Shown here: positions 8,295 through 16,587 of the stretch, one piece after another
Position numbering within the stretch: position 1 is the stretch's first letter
Layout of the letters: every line of letters begins with the position of its first letter
Origin: Monoraphidium neglectum
Taxonomy: Eukaryota > Chlorophyta > Chlorophyceae > Sphaeropleales > Selenastraceae
Assembly (NCBI RefSeq): GCF_000611645.1
Contig: NW_014013477.1
Span: 1 to 16,587, forward strand
DNA: 16,587 nucleotides
Direction of reading: 5' to 3'
Translations under genes and position numbers: made by a program
The notes under the pieces: generated by a model
Database searches by the model: none
What the model was told of the DNA's origin: nothing
Seen by the model: only the letters and a program-made list of their open reading frames with translations

Positions 8295-9269
8295 GCGGGC
8301 AGGCCGCGCGGGCCGGGGGCGTTGCCAGCTCCGGCCCAGGGACGGCGCTGCCTGCAAAGCCGATTGATGTGGGTGCCGGAGCATCCTGCAGCGGCAAGAG
8401 GCGGCAAGCCGACTGGGTCCCCTGCGCGGGCGGCACCTAACAAACTTGGTGTCTTTGTGTGTAGTGCGCAACATCAGCATTTGATGTTCGACCCGTCGCT
8501 CAAGCTTGCTTTGACTGCTGCGTGCGCATCCTGCGCGCATAGCTCTCAGCACGATTGTCTGCTGCAGGGCGCGGCCCCCAACCCAGTGTTGCAGTGGCGG
8601 CGAGAAGCTCTGTGCGTCAGCGAGGGAGGGGCGAGCACGCACTGCGCATGTCGGCCTGGGGTTTTGGGGGGCCACACACTCAGTTGCCGCACCCCTGTAC
8701 AGCCTGCCGCCCGCTGCCCCAGCGCGTCAACCATCCCAGCCCCTCCGCCCCCCCATCCCGAGCCTCTGATCCTTACGAGCGTCTCCTTGGTCGATTCTCC
8801 GCGGCGCGGGCGCCGGTCACCCATCAGGCGCTCGCTCTGCCATACACTGCACGCCCAACGTCAATCGTACCGACGTGCGCACTGCGCTGCTTTTTACTGC
8901 GCCGGGACTGCATCGCGAAGGCTTTGGTGGGGGGCTGTTCTTGCGCTGCAAGGGGCCATCCGGGAAGCTTGGCCGTCACGTGGCGCCCCCACCCCTGCGC
9001 GCCTCACTGCCTCAATGCCACACCGGGCAGCAGGCCAGCGCAGGACGTGAGCAGGGCGTGTGTGGGGCGCGTCTGCGATCGCTTTCGGGGTGGCTCTCAA
9101 GCGCGCTTCTCTTGCCCTCCTTGAATCAGCACCGCATTATGGCGACGACTCTTGGGACGACTTTTTCGTACTTTGATGCGGCTGCGTGCCACTGGGAGTC
9201 CACTGTTTCAGCCTGGGGGATAGGGTCGGCGCCCTGCCTCGCCAGCCGCGACAATACGGCCGACAGGCT

Positions 9270-9297
9270 GGCTCGGCTGCGCTGGCTCGGCTGCGCT
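9270..9297 (+). repeat. Tandem duplication of a 14-mer
   Basis: GGCTCGGCTGCGCT occurs twice in direct succession with no mismatch. It is probably a slippage product. Confidence 0.85.
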
Positions 9298-9374
9298 GCC
9301 ACCGAGCACGCGTGCTCGTCCCCGTGATGCCGCACCAGCTCAGTAGCCAGCGCATGTGGCCAGGCATGGAGGGG

Positions 9375-9411
9375 GTGCAAACTGCTCAACAGCGCAAGGT
9401 GCAGTTTGGAC
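9375..9411. repeat. Stem-loop with 11-nt arms
   Basis: GTGCAAACTGC at 9375-9385 pairs with GCAGTTTGGAC at 9401-9411 at 10 of 11 positions across a 15-nt loop. It lies downstream of the KH gene and could be an RNA element of its 3' UTR. Role unknown. Confidence 0.5.
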
Positions 9412-10304
9412 GGGGGTAAAGCAGTGCTGGCTGTGCGCCGCCCCAGGCCCGGCCCAATTGGTTAGCACCGCAACTCCTTGCCCCCCTTGTTGTGTGCGAC
9501 ACCTCTCCTGTTGCGAGGTCGGCGAAGCGGCGTGCCTGGGGTCGCAGCCTCAGGACACAGCCACTGCAAGATAAGAACGCTCGCAGCAACCGGCGCGGAC
9601 GCGTCACGTGCGCCTACTGTTCTGCAGCTTCCCGGTGCTGCCAGAGCACCCCTGCATGTTTTCACACAAACAGATGTGGCCCGATGCGCCCCGCACCACT
9701 GCTTTTGCGTACTGCGTGTCGTTCCGGGGCCTGTGGGCCAGCACTCGATTGTGCACCACCACCCTGCCATGTTGCTTGTTCCCGCACTCGCATATACACC
9801 ATATGACACACTGTCCCACCCGCAGAAACCATGCACGATTTGGCACGTACTGCCCCATGCTTGCTGCTGACTGCACCCAGAGAACACGGAGCGCCCAGGT
9901 CTGCGCACCGCTTCTAGCCGGCTGCGTGGCTCCCGCTTGCACCCTGGCTGCGTGCCCCAACCCCTCCATTGAGTAGAGCCAAGCGCCCACGAGGCCCGGC
10001 GGGATGCGGCGGGGTGCTGCGGGGGCTGGACCGGCTACAACAACCGCGCCCCTGGCAGGGCGTGCCTTGCCGCGTGCCCAGGGGGCAGCGCTCGGCTTCG
10101 TCCAGCTGCCGTGAACCCTGCACTGCAGACCACCAGGCCCTTCCCCTTGCAGCCAGGCCAGCAGCAGCACCTAAACCCTTGGGCGTTTGTGTTGGCCGCT
10201 TCTTGGCCTGGTCATGACACTGTGTCGCACAGAGGCGCATGCCGCAACTGTGTTGGAACGCACCAGCATTAAAGCTGACAAATCCGTTGCCGGGTGGGTC
10301 TTGA

Positions 10305-10309
10305 TTACA
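10305..10309 (-). promoter_or_regulatory. poly(A) signal TGTAA (plus strand TTACA) of the coiled-coil gene
   Basis: It lies 125 nt downstream of the minus-strand stop codon at 10434-10436, a normal 3' UTR length. It supports the position of the last exon. Confidence 0.5.
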
Positions 10310-10330
10310 GAAAGCAAGCCAAGTTTTATG

Positions 10331-10335
10331 TGTAA
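10331..10335 (+). promoter_or_regulatory. plus-strand TGTAA, possible end of the KH transcript
   Basis: First plus-strand TGTAA after the KH stop codon at 8292-8294, but about 2 kb away. If used, the KH transcript would overlap the 3' UTR of the opposing coiled-coil gene. Confidence 0.2.
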
Positions 10336-10433
10336 CTGCGGGATACGACTCCAGCATCACATGCAGGTGCAGGCACTTGATGAGGGTGCCCTGGCAGGCA
10401 GCGGGCTGCACCCATCAGGGCCACGCCCTGCAA

Positions 10434-13400
10434 TCATGCGCCAAGTGTATGTCCCTCGCCTACCCCATGCTCAGATACGTCGGGCGCCAGCGGGATACTG
10501 CTGCTAGGGTACAGGAGTGACCCGAGTGCTGTTGCGCGGCGCTGCGCTGCGACAAGGCTGCCCTGGCGCTGGGCCAGCAGCACCATCAAGTGCCCAGCCT
10601 TGAGCTTGGCGGCCTGCGGACGGTGCGGCGTTGTGGGTGTAAGCATGTGTGCGCTTTCATATGTGTGTGAGGTGCGGGGTGCGCTTTCAGGTTGTGCTTT
10701 CTCGCGCCACATGCTTGCCTCGTAGGTGTCAAGGCAGGTGTTGCCCCATGGCAGCGCCACGACCATGGCCAACCCCATGCCCTTTGGGACTCGCCTGAAT
10801 GTGCCCTTGACAGGCCTCGGCGCCCTCCCACCCCATCAACATCTGCGACACCACGGCGTGCGTGTGCGCTGCACGATCTGCTCCAGCTTCCGCAGAGGGG
10901 CTGGTGGCGCCCCCGCTTTCACCACCACCTTGCACCCTGGCGCTGGCGCCCAAGATCGAGCGACCGACAGCTGCCAGGCCGGCGGCCCCAGCCTTGAGCG
11001 GCCACCAGGAGGCCTGCCACGGTGCCGCCTCCTCATGCTGGTCGGGTGCTGCGTCAGCAGCCAGCTCAGCGCAATCCACGCCGTCAGGAGCTCCTGTAGC
11101 GGGCGTCCTGGTTGCGCCCCGGGACGCGTTGATCTCCGCTGGCAGCCGGTCCGTTTCCACAGGGAGGCCCCACAGCTGGCCCAGCTGCGCAAGGTCATCG
11201 TGCGCAGCCTCGTGCCGCGCCGCCAGCCGCCAGAGGAGCGCAGTCTGCTCCTCAGCGGCCGACAGGGCCACGTCGGTAGCAGCCAGGAGCCCCAGCAGCC
11301 GCACCACCTTGGCACGGGCCGCCTGGCGGGGCCGGGAGCGTTTTAGCGTTGGGTGGGGGGGTGGAGTGGGGGGTTGTGGTGCGGCCGCAGCGGCAACCAT
11401 GCGCTGGCTGCAACCTGTCAAGGGCTGTATGGGGGCGGTGGCGCCGTGGCCAGTGAGGCAGGATTACTCCTGAGGCAGTCACACACACAGACACACACAG
11501 ACACACACACACACATACACACACACACACCTGCAGGCGTCCGCGCAGCCCCGCCGCCGTCTTGAACTCCTGTAGGAGGGCTATCACCACCTCCAGCTCA
11601 ACAGAAGCCGCGGCAGATGGCGCAGCGGCAACAGGCACGGGCATGGGGAGCGCGCCAGCTGGCAGTCTGTTGAGTGCATGGGTAGCAGGTTCGTGTGTCG
11701 TTGCAGGCGGGCCGGTTGCACGTGAACCAAGCATTTTTGTGTGTTTCCTGTATGCAGACATGCGCATTGTTGTGTAGTTGTATGCTTGGTGAAGGTTTTG
11801 TTTCACAAGCACGTGCGCGTGTGTGCATGTGTACAGGTGTGTGAGTGTGCGCGCGTGCACGGGCTTGGCATTGCACTGTGCAGCACTGGACAGGCGGGAT
11901 GATGCTTCTATCAGGGGCTCATGCAAGCTCCACCAGCAGTGTTGCAATCCGCCTGCCCCTGCTGCACCACAATCGCTGCCCGGCACGCTCACAGGCCGGT
12001 GCGCCCGCAGCCCCAACAGCCCACCTGGACAGAGCGGCCGCCAGCGCCCCCGCCGCCAACCCGTCCGCCTCGTGGCGCGCCGCTGCGAGCTCGGCCTGCG
12101 ACGCTGCCAGCTCGCCCCTGAGCGCTCCCAACTGTTCGCGGCTCGCCGCCTCTGATGCCCTCTGCTCCTCCCTGGCGCGCTCCAGCTGCACCCGCGCGTC
12201 CCCTGGCTCCAGCCTCGCCGCCCGCGGCCTCAGCAGCGCAAAATTCAAGCGCGGCGCCAGCGCGTGCGCCCGCCGCTGCCAGCGTCGCCGCTGCTGCTGC
12301 TGTCCAGTCCCTCGCTCTTGCTGCACACGCTGCTGCCCCAAAACGTATCTGGTATCTGTAGTGTCGGCAGCCAGGCTGCCTCGCTGGTTGCCCTGCGCCT
12401 CGCGGCGCGGGCTGCTGTCGCCACTGAATGCGTGTGATGAGCCGACGAACGCCACGCCCGAACCGGTGTGGCTGCGCCGCCCTGCACGCCGCCTCGCGTG
12501 GACAGCCCCCCATTTGCCCGCGCCAGCGCGGCCGTTGTCGGCCACGGGGCCGTCGCCGGTGCGCTCGCCGCGGCCATTCCCGCCATTCCCGCCGCCGTCC
12601 TCCCCAGCCGCCTCCTGCTCGGCCCTGGTGGGTTCGGCTGCGGCGGCCTCCAGCCGTTCGTGCAGCGCGCTGATGTCAGCATCCCGCGCGTCCACCATGC
12701 CCGTCAGCCGCCCCAGCAGTGCCAGCGCCTCAGACAGCTGCGCCAGGCCCTCTGTGTTGGCCGCGGCCCCGGCCGAGCCCGCGACGTAGTCGGCGCTGAT
12801 GGCGGTCTCGCTGGCGAGGTCGACGGTGGCGCCGGCGGAGGCGCCAGACCGATGCGCGGCAAGCAGAAGGCCCTCCAGCTCAGCCAAGGCCACCCGCCAT
12901 TCTCCAGCGGCTGGCACTGCGCCGTCGGCCGGCGCCGCGCCGGTGCCAGCATCACCAGCGCGAGCCGCCCGCGGCACCGGGGCACGCCCAGCAGCGGCGT
13001 GCGGCCGCGCCGCCTCTGCGCGGGCTTCCTCCGCGGCCTCGGCCGCGGCAGACGCCCGCGCCTCTGCTGCGGTCGCCGCGAGCGACGCGGCCTCCAGCTC
13101 TGTATGCAGCGCCGCCACCCTCTCCGCCGCGGCCGCCTCCGCCTGCGCCAGCCTGGTTGCCGCAGCCCCCTCGGCTGCCGCAAGGCCCGCAGCCGCGGCC
13201 GCACCGCGCACACGCTCCTCCCGCAGGTCCCTGGCCAGAGCCCCGCGCACCCCTTCTGCCTCAACCAACGCCGCTTGCGCCACCGCCAGCGCAGCCGCAC
13301 TGGCGTCGCGCTCGCGCGCCGCCGACTCCGCCGCCGCATGTGCAGCCGCGGCCGCAGCCTCCATGCGTGCGAGCGCGGCGCGCGCGAGGGCCTCGCCGCC

Positions 13401-16400
13401 AGACGCGGCGGCGGCGGCCGCCTCGAGCGCCTCGCAGCGCCGCTGCGCCTCCGCTAGCGCCTCGCTGCCCAGCGCCGCGCCACCCTCGGCCCCTGTCGCG
13501 TCCGACTGCATCTGGCCCACACTGGCTGCAGCCCAGGCCGCCGCGTCGCGCGCCCGCAGCAGCCGCAGCTCCTCCTCCTGGGCCACCAGGGCAGCGCCCA
13601 GCGGGCCGCGCGCCTGCATCGCCGCCGCCAGCGCGGCCTCGTACTGCCCGGGGCCGACCGGCACCCGCGGCAGCTGCGCGGCGGCTTCCCTCCGCGCGGC
13701 GGACGCCGCTTCCACGTCCGCCGTCAGGCCGGCCACCTGCGCCTCCAGCAGCGCGCCGCGCGCCTCTTGCGCCCGCAGCTCGCCCTCCGCCGCCGCCAGC
13801 GCCCCCGCTGTCGCCTCGCCCCGCTGCCGCTCCCCCTCCAAGTCGCCCCGCGCCTCTGACAGCAGCGATCTCAGCCGCCCGGCCTCGGCCGCGCGCTCGG
13901 CGGCACCGGCGGCCGCCGCCGCCAGCAGCGCCTCTGCCGCGCCGCCCACTGCCTCCCATTGCGCCGCCAGCGCCCGCAGCAGGCCGAAGCCGGCCAGCTC
14001 CTGCGCCGCGCTGGGCCCGGCCTTGTCTGCCGCGTCTGCAGAGTCGCGCCTGGACGCCGCCGCCTGCGCCCGCCGCTCCAGCGCAGCCACGACCTCTGCC
14101 AGCCGCGCCGCCTCGCCCTCAGCCGTCTGCAGGCGCCGCTCCAGCGCGGCCGTGCGCTCGTCGCCGTCGGCGCGCGCGACGCGCTCGGCCTCCAGCGCCT
14201 CCGCCGCCGCCCGCTGAGAAGCTTGCAGCGCCGCAGCTGCGGCTGTCTCGGCGCCGGCGCGCTCCGTCGCCAGCGCATCGGCCGCGGAGCGGCGAGCAGC
14301 CTCGAGCCGCGCGGCGCGCGCGTCGCTGTCGGCGCGCGCCTGCCTCTCTGCGCGGAGCGCCTCACCTGCCGCATCGCGCTCTGCCTCCAGGGCTGCGGCG
14401 CGCATCTGCAGCGCCGCCAGGCTGGCTTCGCGGCTCTTCAGGGCGGAGGCGTGCTGGGCCGCGGCGCGATGCAGCTGCTCAGCGCTGCCGTCCAGGACAG
14501 CAGCAGCCTGCGCACCAGCATGGAAGAATCGTGGTATAAAGCCTTGCTTCACAGGCACCAGGGCCCCATTTTGAGCGGTCGACAACAGCAGGTGCAGCTT
14601 CAGTCAGCATGTGCCGGCCTGCCGTGCCATTCCTCCCCCCAACACGCTGGTGACCGTTGCAAACCCACCTCAGAGCGAGCCTCCGCCAGCAATCCCTCAG
14701 CCCGAGCTGCCCGCTCCTCAGCATCCTGCGCGCTGGCTGCAGCCGCTGCCGCTGCCTGCACCGCCGCCACCACGTGTGCCTCTGCCGCGCCGCCCGCCGC
14801 CTCCCACTGTGCCGCCAGCACCCGCAGCAGGCCAAACCCGGCCAGCTCCTGCGCCGCGCTGGGTCCCGCCCTGTCTGCGGCGTCCGCAGAGGCGCGCCTG
14901 GACGCCGCCGCCTGCGCCTGCTGCAACGCCGCCAGCTCACCCTGCAGTCGAGCAGCCACCTCAGCGCCCTCCCGCAGCCGCCGCTCCAGCTCCGCCGCCG
15001 CCGCCCCCGCATCTACGCCCGCCCGCCTCTCCGAGGCGAGCGCCGCGGCCGCGGCCTGCCGCGCCTCGTCCAGCCGCGCGGCCTGCAGCTGCAGCGCGTC
15101 CAGGCGGGCGTCGCGCTCCTGCAGGGCCGCGGCGTGGGCGGCCTCGGCCGAGCGCAGCCGCCGGGCGTCTTCCTCACGCAGCAGGGCGGCCTGCAGGAAA
15201 GAGGACAGCGAGGGTGTGCGGGGGGGGGGGGTTCAGGGCAGGGTCACAGCTGGAGGGCGAGTGGGGGTGACGGAGGCCTCATGCATCATGCAGCACCGGA
15301 GGGTTTTCCAGCAAGAACTATCAACCTCGCGACGCCAGCACCACGCGCGCTGTGCCTGCACAGCAGTCATGAGGGGAAGCACGTGAGCGAGCCCCGAGGC
15401 CGCCAACGCGGCCATGCCTGCGCCGCACCTGACAGGTCGCCGCGTCCAGCAGGGCGCCCCGCAGCGCCCCTGCCCGCGCCTCTTCACGCATCGCCTCGCG
15501 GGCCGCGGCCGCCTCTGCGCTTGCCGCCGTGGCGGCAGCCTCGGCAGCCGCCAAGCTGGCACGGAGCGCGGCCGCCGCGGCATCGGCCGCTGCCGCTGCG
15601 CTTGACGCCTCCAGCAAGCCGCGTGCCGCGGCAGCGTCCGCCTGGGCCCCGGCTGTGCGCAGCGCCGCCGCCTCTGCCTCGGCCGTCGCCCTCTCGCGGC
15701 CGGCCAGGTCCAGCGCTGCCCCCACTGCTTCAAGCTTGTCCATGAGGGCGGTGATGATGGCCTGGGGCGTTGTGAGGGACGAGGCGTGGTGGGTGGCGGC
15801 TTTGCCAGGCAGGAGCAGAACGCATTGGTTGGGGAGGACGGCTGCACTGGGTAGGCTTAAGGACGGCGCTGCAGCCTGCCTGGGGCGCGTGCCCGCACAT
15901 GCATCTCCTCGCCATCAGCAGTAAGATTCGGCATGAGTCCGGTTCCCCCCCCAATCCACCCCCCCACCTCCTTCTCGCTCAGCAGCGCCGCCTGCGCCTC
16001 GGCCTGCTTGCGTGCCGTGTCCTCCCCTGCTGCCAGCTGCTGCTGCAGGCCTTGCAACGCCGCCTGGAGCGACGACAGGGGCAAAGACGGCAACTGGTTC
16101 ACATTGTTGCAGCACGTCACATACTCCATTTACCTCCCCCTATCTCCCTCCTCTCCTATCCGTCCTCAGCCCTCCTCCTGAATCCTGAGCTCCTTTTCAA
16201 AAAACCAAATCACAGCATTTTTGTCCTCAGTTGCCATCCTGCGGCACGTGCCCAACACATGCCAGTCGCCTGAAGCACCTTGCCGCCCCTCCCAACACCA
16301 GCGCGCACCTCTTTCTGCAGCAGCGACCACGTGGAGCGCTGCGCCCCCGCCTCCGCCTCCGACAGCTCTTCACCCAGCGCAGCCTCGGCCGCCGCAGCTG

Positions 16401-16587
16401 CCGCCAGCTGCCCCCTCAGCTCCGACAGCTGAGCATCCCGCGCAGCCACCTCTCGCCGCAGCGCGGCCGCCACCTCCGCTTCTGCCGCTGCAGCAGCCTC
16501 TGCGACGCGCGCCGCGCTGCGTGCGGCCTTGGCGTCGGCCTCGGCGGCCGCCGCGCGCGCGTTGGAGTGTTGCTGGGAGGCGGGGGC
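10434..16587 (-). CDS. Giant alanine-rich coiled-coil protein (5' end outside window)
   Basis: Predicted exons in transcript order: 16587 or 16572-16309, 16063-15968, 15761-15429, 15190-14669, 14507-12025, 11666-11531, 11322-10936 and 10613-10434. All junctions are frame-consistent: phase 0, except the intron after 12025 (phase 2). The result is about 1,470 residues in the window, with the N-terminus missing. Most of it is uninterrupted heptad-type helix rich in Ala, Glu, Arg, Leu and Gln, e.g. L-E-A-E-R-D-A-A-G-E-A-L-R-A-E-R. A Gly/Gln/Arg-rich, helix-poor stretch (about 12200-12615) looks like a hinge. The C-terminal exons (11322 onward) are less coiled, with L-L-G-L-L-A-A-T-D-V-A-L-S and a final Ser/Pro tail. 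No motor, kinase or ATPase motif is visible. Such proteins usually act as scaffolds of centrosome, basal body, flagellum or Golgi; I cannot choose. The donor of the last intron is uncertain: GT at 10935 or a GC donor at 10794. TGA at 10434-10436, then TGTAA at 10305-10309. Confidence 0.82.
11480..11530 (+). repeat. CA microsatellite (GT on the transcribed strand)
   Basis: An almost pure (CA)n of about 51 bp with a few G or T interruptions. On the minus strand it is the first 51 nt of the intron after the exon 11666-11531. The donor reads CTGCAG|GTGTGTGTGT. Confidence 0.95.
11809..11862 (+). repeat. TG/CG-rich alternating purine-pyrimidine tract
   Basis: A roughly 54-bp run of TG, CG and CA steps with a few breaks. 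It lies in the intron upstream of the exon 11666-11531. On the transcribed strand it is CA-rich, so it is complementary in character to the GT repeat of the next intron. Such alternation also favours Z-DNA. Confidence 0.85.
13930..14070 (-). repeat. Copy 1 of a 141-nt coding duplication
   Basis: In the 2.5-kb exon of the coiled-coil gene. It aligns without gaps to 14778-14918, with 13 mismatches by my count (128 of 141 identical). It encodes a segment containing S-A-D-A-A-D-K-A-G-P-S-A-A-Q-E-L-A-G-F-G, followed by L-L-R-A-L-A-A-Q-W-E-A. Confidence 0.9.
14778..14918 (-). repeat. Copy 2 of a 141-nt coding duplication
   Basis: In the neighbouring exon (15190-14669), 848 nt from copy 1 and in the same orientation and reading frame. 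The protein differs by a few residues: K to R in A-D-R-A-G-P-S, A to V in L-L-R-V-L, and V to A in W-E-A-A-G-G. Most of the nucleotide changes are in third codon positions or conservative. Confidence 0.9.
15220..15231 (+). repeat. homopolymer G12 tract in an intron of the coiled-coil gene
   Basis: Twelve consecutive G on the plus strand (C on the transcribed strand). It lies about 30 nt upstream of the acceptor before the exon 15190-14669, where it adds to a pyrimidine-rich tract. Confidence 0.9.

Larger units (their letters stand above)
8295..10304. other. 3' UTR of the KH gene and convergent intergenic region
   Basis: About 2 kb with no exon I can support on either strand. Many long open frames exist, as expected at this GC content, but they lack splice sites and protein-like composition. 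The first plus-strand TGTAA after the stop is at 10331-10335, so the KH transcript has either a very long 3' UTR or a variant signal. The segment holds a 14-nt tandem duplication (9270-9297) and a stem-loop (9375-9411). Confidence 0.45.

Noticed and set aside
8322..9124. Plus-strand frames of 190-240 codons after the KH stop
   Set aside because: The composition is Arg/Pro/Ala/Cys noise, there is no domain or splice structure, and they overlap each other. Best treated as 3' UTR or intergenic.
9449..9540. tRNA-like string (AATTGGTTAGCACCG)
   Set aside because: It resembles a D-arm/A-box, but no B-box (GGTTCRANNCC) or matching acceptor stem follows.
10836..11315. Alternative minus-strand frame with a possible membrane anchor (L-L-T-A-W-I-A-L-S-W-L-L)
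   Set aside because: It would need an extra intron of about 35 nt to join the coiled-coil gene. The main frame is open from a good acceptor in the right phase, so a tail-anchored (golgin-type) end is not supported.
10862..11473. Plus-strand 203-codon frame
   Set aside because: It is a shadow of the penultimate exon of the minus-strand coiled-coil gene.
12799..14539. Long plus-strand open frames (up to about 470 codons) opposite the coiled-coil exon
   Set aside because: They are antisense shadows of a very GC-rich, GCN-codon-biased exon: Ala/Ser/Pro/Arg-only composition. The minus strand has consistent splice sites and heptads.

Overview
The window reads as nuclear DNA of a GC-rich green alga (Chlorophyta, perhaps volvocine or a relative). 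It has short spliced exons with CAG|GTGAG/GTGCG-type donors and pyrimidine-CAG acceptors. TGTAA, the usual green-algal poly(A) signal, lies downstream of several stop codons. It is also rich in Ala/Gly/Gln homopolymers and in CA and G microsatellites. There is no bacterial-style gene packing, no rRNA or tRNA, and no intact mobile element. I built the gene models by hand from splice sites and reading-frame phase, so exon boundaries are predictions.

Layout: (1) 9-146 (+) is the last coding exon of an unrecognised gene, with a 3' UTR to a TGTAA at 600-604. (2) 1484-2998 (-) is a complete five-exon, 211-residue gene for a four-helix membrane protein with a Gln/Pro-rich tail. It resembles the AGTRAP family (angiotensin II type-1 receptor-associated protein). 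A TATA box lies at 3090-3096 and a TGTAA at 1036-1040. (3) From 3486 (+), diverging from gene 2, is an orphan gene with a Gln-rich N-terminus. Its first three exons are phase-consistent, but its 3' end is unresolved and may reach 5084. (4) 6384-8294 (+) is a five-exon gene for a single-KH-domain RNA-binding protein with a Met/Gly-rich linker and a half WW-like motif at its C-terminus. (5) 10434-16587 (-) is the larger part of a gene for a giant Ala-rich coiled-coil protein, at least about 1,470 residues, open at the right edge of the window.

The most unusual features are in gene 5. A 141-nt segment is present twice at about 91% identity in neighbouring exons. Several exons are phase 0-0. A 136-nt exon is flanked by a CA-rich intron and a GT-repeat intron that could pair in the pre-mRNA. 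The GT repeat itself forms the 5' splice site. Genes 1/2 and 4/5 converge; genes 2/3 diverge from a shared upstream region of about 0.5 kb. Nothing suggests the five genes share a pathway.
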